Of a stretch of DNA of 64,000 nt, positions 58,745 to 64,000 are shown in pieces (the stretch's first letter is position 1; every line of letters begins with the position of its first letter). This DNA is from Aristophania vespae (GTDB lineage Bacteria > Pseudomonadota > Alphaproteobacteria > Acetobacterales > Acetobacteraceae). A model generated the notes under the pieces. The model worked only from the letters and a program-made list of their open reading frames with translations. It made no database searches and was not told the DNA's origin. The position numbers and the translations under genes are program-made. The stretch lies in NCBI RefSeq assembly GCF_009906835.1, contig NZ_CP047652.1:505001-569000 (forward strand), read 5' to 3'.

Positions 58745-59663
58745 ATGTTCGACCGTGACGATGATAAGATGCCCAATATTACCCCCCTCAAGCAGATGAT
58801 CGCCTTCATGGCGCCAATTATGCTGATGGGCCCCGTCAGAGATTAGGGGGGAGAGGCTCCCCCCTGGTGAAAGACCAACTTATGGTCGGCAAAATGGGAT
58901 TCTTACAAGTTTATTGGGCCATGACCCTGCGACTAGAAAATTGATGGGGGGTGCGCTGATCATTGTCGTCCTTCTGCTTTTGGCTGTTGGAGGGTGGTCT
59001 CTTATCGGAAATCGTCACCACGGGGTGCCTGTGATTGCGCCACCGCCTTTAGCTGTGCGTGATCGTCCGGCTGACCCAGGTGGAATGCAGGTTATGAGTG
59101 ATGATACGGTTAAAAGTGATGTTACTGGTAAAGGGCAGGTGCATCTTGCTCCTCCTACTGAGCAACCAGATGAACGCGTTTTAGCTCGTAAAAGTGAGCA
59201 GCCCGTTCAGTCACAATTCCCTGTAGATAAAATATCAAAACCGTTACAAAGCGATATTCCGCCTGTTCAATCGGTGCCTGGTCCTTCTGCTCCGTCAGAG
59301 CCCGAATCGGCATCTGTATCCAAAATCCAAAAAAGCGCGCCAGTGGTTAAAAAAGCTGAGGTTAAAACCTCGCAAGAAGCGCGTCATTTACCGCCGCCTA
59401 AGGCAGTAACTCATACTGGCTCCTTCCAGGTTCAGCTTGTTGCGCTGGAGGGTAAAGAAAAAGCACGTCAAGCGTGGCAGCAGCTTCAACGGCGTGTTCC
59501 AAATATATTGGGCCATAAAACGCCCCTTTATAGTCAGGTTTTACATAATGGCCGCAGCTTTACACGTGTAAGGATCGGTGGTTTCGCTGATCTTAAAGCG
59601 TCAAAAGCTTTTTGTGCTCAATTAAAAGCTCATTCTGTTACCTGTGCCCCTGCGTCTTTTTAG
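58745..59663 (+). pseudogene. SPOR-domain membrane protein, frame broken twice in G/C homopolymers
   Basis: The gene appears to start at ATG 58745, one base after argS: MFDRDDDKMPNITP. At the C6 run (58782–58787) the frame is lost; one added C gives PPQADDRLHGANYADG. A second shift within 58846–58864 (a G6 run and a C6 run) leads into PPGERPTYGRQNG and LLGHDPATRKLMGG. The restored protein is ~306 residues: a hydrophilic cytoplasmic N-terminus, one transmembrane helix (GGALIIVVLLLLAVGGWSLI), a Pro/Ser-rich periplasmic linker and a C-terminal SPOR domain (GSFQVQLVALEGKEKARQAW to ASKAFCAQLK). SPOR domains bind denuded glycan at the division site. As printed, only the part from about 58914 is open. 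Confidence 0.8.
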
Positions 59664-59673
59664 GGAAAGCTAG

Positions 59674-60420
59674 GTGACAGAAAAGCTTCACCTTTCTTTA
59701 GATGGTTATGAAGGTCCGTTAGATCTTCTATTGGAGCTTGCGCGACAGCAGAAGGTCGATTTAGCTCAAATTTCGGTCCTGCAACTTGCAGAACAGTTTT
59801 TGGCTGTTGTGGAAGAGGCCAAACGTGAAGCGCAACTTTCACGTTTGGAGCTAACAGCTGATTGGCTTGTTATGGCAGCCTGGCTCACATGGCTTAAGTC
59901 TCGACTTCTTCTCCCTCATCTGGAAGCAGAAAGTGAAGAAGCTGCTGAAATGCTCCATGAGCGTTTGGCAGAACTTGAATATATGAAGGCGCTTATAAAA
60001 TGGCTAGAAAATCAGCCTCAATTGGGAGTTTCCGTTTTTGAGCGGCCTATTTCTGAAAATCATAACCATATAGATCGCTCGTGCCTTAAAGCAGAATTTT
60101 CGTCTCTTATTGCATCTTACTTAACATCTCGGAGAAGAACTCACAAAAAGCGCGTCTATAAGCCACGTGCTTTTAATTATTGGAGTGTTCAAAAAGCACG
60201 AGATATTTTGTCGCGCTTACTAGGGCAGCCTTATAGTGATAAATGGCAGTCATTGACCATGTTGCTACCTACTTTATCTGAGCTAAGCGCAATAGAAGCA
60301 AAAGCTGCCATTGCTGGAGCCTTTATGGCGGGGCTGGAAATGGCCAGGTCAGGAGTATTGGAACTAAGGCAGGAAACTAGCTTTGCTCTCATTGAGTGGC
60401 GGGGTTGCAATGACGTTTAG
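59674..60420 (+). CDS. scpA: segregation and condensation protein A (kleisin)
   Basis: Kleisin subunit of the SMC-ScpAB condensin, which compacts and separates chromosomes. The N-terminus is classic (LSLDGYEGPLDLLLELARQQKVDLAQISVLQLAEQFL), followed by LSRLELTADWLVMAAWLTWLKSRLLLP and a C-terminal winged-helix region. It is 248 residues. The start is GTG 59674. It overlaps scpB, so the two subunits are coupled. Confidence 0.94.
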   Translation: MTEKLHLSLDGYEGPLDLLLELARQQKVDLAQISVLQLAEQFLAVVEEAKREAQLSRLELTADWLVMAAWLTWLKSRLLLPHLEAESEEAAEMLHERLAELEYMKALIKWLENQPQLGVSVFERPISENHNHIDRSCLKAEFSSLIASYLTSRRRTHKKRVYKPRAFNYWSVQKARDILSRLLGQPYSDKWQSLTMLLPTLSELSAIEAKAAIAGAFMAGLEMARSGVLELRQETSFALIEWRGCNDV

Positions 60421-61021
60421 AGATGAAGACAAAAACCATATTATAAGTTTGGTCGAGGCTTATCTTTTTGCGAGTGCTGACCCTATTTCTAGTAAAACGC
60501 TGCTTTCTTATTTGGCAGCACAGAATTATCATTTAGAAAGTGAAGAGCTTTCTCTTATTCTTGAGGGGCTTGAGGAGCGTTTAAATGGTCATGCCTTTGA
60601 GCTTTGCGCTGTGGCACGTGGCTGGCAATTCCGTACCAAAAAAGAATTTGCTTCTGCTTTGACAAAAATAATAGAAAAACCGCGTCGTTTAACGCGCGGG
60701 GCTATGGAGACATTGGCCGTGGTCGCTTTTCATCAACCTTGCACAAGAGCCGAGATCGAGGCTATCAGGGGGGTAAGTCTTGGTCAGAATATTCTTGATA
60801 CTCTCATTGAAGAAGGATTGATGACGCCGAAAGGACGTAAAGAAGTACCAGGACGGCCTGTTTTATGGGGTACAACACCAAAATTTTTAAAATTATTTGG
60901 TCTTAATTCTTTAAGCGATCTTCCTAAAAAAGAAGAACTTGTTTTGGACCCGGCTACAGCCGAAAATAACGAGGTTATTATGCCTGTTATTGCTCAGGCC
61001 AGGAAAAACAAAGATGTTTGA
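60410..61021 (+). CDS. scpB: segregation and condensation protein B
   Basis: Partner of ScpA in the SMC complex, about 203 residues from ATG 60410. Two winged-helix domains are visible: the first around VEAYLFASADPISSKTLLSYL, the second around LTRGAMETLAVVAFHQPCTRAEIEAIRGV followed by KEVPGRPVLWGTTPKFLKLFGL, a hallmark of the family. The start chosen overlaps scpA by 11 bp; an upstream in-frame start (60383) is less likely. The 3' end overlaps tatB by 8 bp. Confidence 0.94.
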   Translation: MTFRDEDKNHIISLVEAYLFASADPISSKTLLSYLAAQNYHLESEELSLILEGLEERLNGHAFELCAVARGWQFRTKKEFASALTKIIEKPRRLTRGAMETLAVVAFHQPCTRAEIEAIRGVSLGQNILDTLIEEGLMTPKGRKEVPGRPVLWGTTPKFLKLFGLNSLSDLPKKEELVLDPATAENNEVIMPVIAQARKNKDV

Positions 61022-61472
61022 CTTTAGCTGGACTGAAATTGCGCTTTTCGCTGTCGTCGTTCTGATTTTTATCAAGCCCAAAGATTTGCCAATAGCGATG
61101 AGGACTTTATCCAAAGGAATCAAAGCTCTTAGACGGATGGCAGGCGAGTTTCAGCAGCATATTGATGATATGGTGCGAGAGGCTGATCTTTCAGAAGCGC
61201 GAGATCAACTCAAGGAACTGCGTCAATTTAATATTAAAGACCAGGTAACGCGCGCGATTGATCCTGATAAAAAAATGAGGCAATCGCTTGATTTAAATGA
61301 GTCCGAGCTAGATTATCATCACGTAGAGGCTTCGCCTCCTTTACCTAAAGTGCCAGAACCAGATAGCCATAAGCCTGGGGGAGAGCTTCCTTATAATGCC
61401 AGGCTTCAGGCTCAGGCGGAGGCTTTGGAAAAAGCACCTGCCATTATCCCCCAACCACGGCTGTCCGTTTGA
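61014..61472 (+). CDS. tatB: Sec-independent protein translocase TatB (C-terminal tail detached by a frameshift)
   Basis: Receptor-side subunit of the twin-arginine export complex. From ATG 61014 the protein reads MFDFSWTEIALFAVVVLIFIKPKDLP, the TatA/B transmembrane hinge, then an amphipathic helix (RTLSKGIKALRRMAGEFQQHIDDMVRE). As printed it has 152 residues and ends at TGA 61470–61472. One extra C in CCCCC (61448–61452) would extend it through TAVRLIEEADYWQTPAIIPPE to a TGA at 61619–61621, giving about 202 residues and an 8-bp overlap with tatC. The N-terminal functional part is unaffected. An upstream ATG at 60939 is rejected. Confidence 0.9.
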   Translation: MFDFSWTEIALFAVVVLIFIKPKDLPIAMRTLSKGIKALRRMAGEFQQHIDDMVREADLSEARDQLKELRQFNIKDQVTRAIDPDKKMRQSLDLNESELDYHHVEASPPLPKVPEPDSHKPGGELPYNARLQAQAEALEKAPAIIPQPRLSV

Positions 61473-61621
61473 TCGAAGAAGCAGATTACTGGCAGACACC
61501 TGCTATCATTCCGCCTGAAATAGCTTTACATCATGGCAAACGTATTCGGATTTTATCCGACCCATCATTTGACCTTAAAGAGTCTAATGGCGCGCTTGAG
61601 GGTGAGAAACGAAATGACTGA
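61473..61621 (+). other. open continuation of tatB in another frame
   Basis: These bases are not ordinary spacer. They read without stop as LIEEADYWQTPAII, then PPEIALHHGKRIRI and onward to a TGA overlapping the tatC ATG. The stretch TPAIIPPE echoes the APAIIPQP just before the printed TatB stop. It is most simply the missing TatB C-terminus. Confidence 0.65.
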
Positions 61622-62435
61622 CGATCAAAACCCGATTCATGATAAATCTATGCCGCTCATAGATCATATTATTGAACTAAGACGTCGGTTAATCTGGTCA
61701 CTGGCAACATTTATTATTGCCTTTGGTATTTGCTATCATTTTTCTGGCGATATTTATCGTTTTTTAGCGGCACCTTTGGCTGAAATAATGCGCCAAAAGG
61801 GCGAGCAGCCTCATCTTATTTATACAGCTTTATATGAAGCCTTTTTTACCTATGTTCGCGTAGGTGTTTTTGGCGCTTTATTTTTATCTTTTCCCATGAT
61901 TGCTATCCAGATCTGGATTTTTATTGCTCCAGGTCTTTATCGCAATGAGAAAAAAGCTTTTGCACCTTTTTTAGTGGCAACACCTGTCTTATTTTTACTG
62001 GGAGCAGCCTTAGCTTATTATTTAGTATTTCCCTTTGCATGGAAGTTTTTTCTCTCCTTCCAGCAATCAGGGGGGACAGATCAAATGGGCATTGAGTTAC
62101 AGGCTCGCGTTTCAGAATATTTAAATCTGGTGACAAAAATGATTCTGGCTTTTGGTGTCTGCTTCGAATTGCCAGTTGCCCTAACATTAATTGTCAAAGC
62201 TGGGTTGGTAAAAACGGCTTCATTAAAAAAGGTGCGCCGATATGCTTATGTTGCAGCCTTTGCTGTAGCGGCCGTTGTGGCTCCACCCGATGCAATTACA
62301 ATGTTGAGCCTCGCAATCCCGTTAGTCTGTTTATATGAATTTTCAATCCTTGCGGCCAAATTAGTTGAGCCGCGTCGTCTGGAGGACGAAGAAGAAACGT
62401 CCTCAGAAAGTAATATAAGTGGGGGAGTTCCTTAA
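61614..62435 (+). CDS. tatC: Sec-independent protein translocase TatC
   Basis: Core membrane subunit that recognises twin-arginine signals, 273 residues from ATG 61614, which has GAGGGTGAG upstream. Signature regions are SMPLIDHIIELRRRLIWSLATF, then a periplasmic loop, FPMIAIQIWIFIAPGLYRNEKK (with the conserved Glu), and later helices FGVCFELPVALTLIVKAG and AVAAVVAPPDAITML. About six membrane segments. A longer in-frame start at 61533 lies within the apparent tatB tail and is rejected. Followed closely by serS. Confidence 0.95.
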   Translation: MTDDQNPIHDKSMPLIDHIIELRRRLIWSLATFIIAFGICYHFSGDIYRFLAAPLAEIMRQKGEQPHLIYTALYEAFFTYVRVGVFGALFLSFPMIAIQIWIFIAPGLYRNEKKAFAPFLVATPVLFLLGAALAYYLVFPFAWKFFLSFQQSGGTDQMGIELQARVSEYLNLVTKMILAFGVCFELPVALTLIVKAGLVKTASLKKVRRYAYVAAFAVAAVVAPPDAITMLSLAIPLVCLYEFSILAAKLVEPRRLEDEEETSSESNISGGVP

Positions 62436-62438
62436 TTT

Positions 62439-63701
62439 ATGCATGACCTCAAAATCCTGCGGGCTGATCCAGACGCTTTTGATGCCGCTCTTAGTCGCCG
62501 AGGCATTGCTCCGGTTGCTCAAAGTTTGGTACAGGAAGATGAAATGCGCAGAGCGGCTTTGGCAGAGCTGCAAAAAGCGCAGTCTGAACGTAAAATTATT
62601 GCTCGTGATATCGGTCAGGCAAAAAGACAGGGCCAGGATAGCGCAGAGTTAGAAGCAAAGGCCATTGCCTTGCGCGACCATATTGCCACTCTTGAAGCAC
62701 GCGCTAATACGCTTCAGGAAGCTATAGATAATGTTTTAAAAACTCTACCTAATCGTTTAGATGACTCTGTTCCCGATGGGCGCGATGAAAGTGAAAATCT
62801 TGTCATTCATCAAAAGGGGGAAGTGCCCAAATTTACATTTACGCCTAAGCAGCATTTTGAATTAGGCGAAGCTCTGGGGATGATGGATTTTCCCACAGCA
62901 ACCAAGATCTCGGGTGCGCGCTTTGTCATGTTGCGCGGTGCATTGGCAAGGCTTGAGCGTGCGCTAGGCCAGTTTATGCTTGATACACACACGCAAGATT
63001 TTGGGTATGAAGAAACAACAGTGCCACTGCTCGTAAATGACGCGGCCATGTATGGCACTGATAAATTACCTAAATTTGCTGAGGATTCTTTCCATACAGA
63101 AGATGGAAGGTGGCTTATTCCAACGGGTGAGGTGCCTTTAACGGCAACCGTTATGGGAGAGATGCTTTCTGCTAATATGCTGCCCAAAAGGCTCACAACC
63201 TTATCGTCTTGTTTTCGGTCTGAGGCTGGTTCGGCAGGAAGAGATGTGCGCGGTATGTTGCGTCAGCATCAATTTACAAAATGTGAGTTAGTTTCAATAG
63301 TAAAGCCCGAAGAGAGCGAGGCAGAACATGAACGCATGACGCGTGCTGCCGAAACAGTGCTTGAGCGGCTCGGCCTACCTTTCAGACGTGTGTTATTATG
63401 CGCTGGAGATACAGGCTTTGGTGCTGCTAAAACATATGACCTTGAAGCATGGCTCCCTGGTCAAAATGCCTGGCGTGAAGTGTCTTCCTGTTCCAATACA
63501 AAAGACTTTCAAGCACGCCGGATGAATGCGCGTTATAGAGCTGAAACGGGTCCTGCTTTTGTTCATACACTTAATGGATCTGGATTAGCAGTAGGCAGGG
63601 TCATGATCGCCCTGATGGAAGTTTATCAAAATGAGGCAGGTCAAGTTACGATCCCTGAACCTTTGCGTCCTTATATGGGCGGATTAGAAATTATCGGTTG
63701 A
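62439..63701 (+). CDS. serS: serine–tRNA ligase
   Basis: Class II synthetase, 420 residues. The N-terminal long antiparallel coiled coil that grips tRNA-Ser is visible ([49 protein letters not shown]). The catalytic core has [46 protein letters not shown] (motif 2) and [20 protein letters not shown] (motif 3). It starts 3 bp after tatC and is the last full gene in the window. A hairpin follows. Confidence 0.96.
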   Translation: MHDLKILRADPDAFDAALSRRGIAPVAQSLVQEDEMRRAALAELQKAQSERKIIARDIGQAKRQGQDSAELEAKAIALRDHIATLEARANTLQEAIDNVLKTLPNRLDDSVPDGRDESENLVIHQKGEVPKFTFTPKQHFELGEALGMMDFPTATKISGARFVMLRGALARLERALGQFMLDTHTQDFGYEETTVPLLVNDAAMYGTDKLPKFAEDSFHTEDGRWLIPTGEVPLTATVMGEMLSANMLPKRLTTLSSCFRSEAGSAGRDVRGMLRQHQFTKCELVSIVKPEESEAEHERMTRAAETVLERLGLPFRRVLLCAGDTGFGAAKTYDLEAWLPGQNAWREVSSCSNTKDFQARRMNARYRAETGPAFVHTLNGSGLAVGRVMIALMEVYQNEAGQVTIPEPLRPYMGGLEIIG

Positions 63702-63706
63702 GGTTT

Positions 63707-63744
63707 ATATGCTCAGTACGCTCCCATGAAGCGGCTGAGCATAT
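63707..63744 (+). terminator. hairpin after serS
   Basis: ATATGCTCAG (63707–63716) pairs perfectly with CTGAGCATAT (63735–63744) with an 18-nt loop. No T-run follows, so termination is uncertain. Confidence 0.4.
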
Positions 63745-63987
63745 CTAACATGCCAGACAATTTTTGTAAGTTATGGCGTTCATTACGATAAAAGAACGTT
63801 AACTTAATAAAATACTAACAGAAAAATATTTCATAATTTTGTGTTTATTATTGACCATATTATGAAACAATTAAGAAAAAATCAGCACAATAAATCAGAT
63901 TAATATTATTAATCCTCTTAATTACGGCGCTTTTTCTACAAAAAGAGAGACGTGCTTCAAATTGAAATGAATTTTACCAGACTCATG

Positions 63988-64000
63988 AAGGAGGGTTCAT
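63988..64000 (+). promoter_or_regulatory. strong ribosome-binding site of a gene starting at the window edge
   Basis: AAGGAGGG (63988–63995) is followed by TTC and then AT at the last two bases, so an ATG is probably split by the window end. The 240 bases before it are AT-rich and contain no gene. Confidence 0.45.

Noticed and set aside
60939-61013. 25-residue extension of TatB
   Set aside because: It overlaps scpB deeply and precedes the standard TatB start MFDFSWTEI.
61533-61613. 27-residue extension of TatC
   Set aside because: This frame crosses the apparent TatB tail; ATG 61614 has GAGGGTGAG and the usual TatC N-terminus.

Overview
The window is a chromosomal segment of a low-GC acetic acid bacterium (Acetobacteraceae, Alphaproteobacteria). 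Three things point there: a fused transaldolase/phosphoglucose-isomerase gene followed by a short 6-phosphogluconate dehydrogenase inside a pentose-phosphate cluster, an alphaproteobacterial-style RNase E, and the argS–SPOR–scpA–scpB–tatB–tatC–serS order. The AT-rich codon use suggests an insect-associated lineage of the Commensalibacter/Entomobacter kind, but the genus cannot be fixed from sequence reading alone. Almost all genes are housekeeping; I see no prophage, transposase, CRISPR array, rRNA or toxin–antitoxin module.

Layout. 1–7120: pentose-phosphate operon (tkt end, tal-pgi, gnd, a HAD phosphatase, pgl, rpiA, gntK). 7178–9963: minus-strand HerA-like ATPase (frameshifted) and a flavoprotein. 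10064–15272: panC, a DMT permease, glycerol dehydrogenase, a HAD phosphatase and nhaA. 15273–18844: AT-rich, mostly gene-free stretch holding one lipid-kinase-like gene and a 12-copy TTATC microsatellite. 18845–22768: Tat-signal SDR, ornithine-cyclodeaminase-like gene, an unusual two-domain hypothetical protein and tRNA-Arg(CCG). 23012–33047: dihydroxyacetone kinase, lipoprotein hydrolase, polA (frameshifted), Sco-like protein, HAD phosphatase, purD, xseA and a small lipoprotein. 33109–39940: rne, N-acetylmuramoyl-L-alanine amidase, leuA with a probable leucine-responsive leader, and a TauE/SafE permease. 40122–46651: the rod-shape operon mreB-mreC-mreD-mrdA-rodA and a LysE-type exporter. 46694–56793: glyS-glyQ, DUF2076 protein, Rieske/FAD oxidoreductase, aspS, xth, an A-type Fe-S carrier and dgt. 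56923–63701: argS, SPOR protein (frameshifted), scpA, scpB, tatB, tatC and serS.

How the genes fit together: the first operon supplies the pentose-phosphate route, the main sugar route in acetic acid bacteria. gldA and dhaKL together would convert glycerol to dihydroxyacetone and then DHAP. The mre/mrd genes, the amidase and the SPOR protein serve the cell wall. TatB/TatC would export proteins with twin-arginine signals, and two such candidates (the SDR and the amidase) are encoded here.

Two observations stand out. (1) The leuA leader encodes a 14-residue Leu-rich peptide whose codons are perfectly complementary over 10 nt to the leuA ribosome-binding region, which suggests leucine-controlled translational attenuation by Shine-Dalgarno sequestration. 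(2) Several reading frames (HerA-like ATPase, polA, the SPOR protein twice, the tatB tail) are each restored by adding one base to a G/C homopolymer. This looks like systematic homopolymer undercounting in the assembly, or less likely a mutator history, so frameshift calls in this window should be treated with caution.
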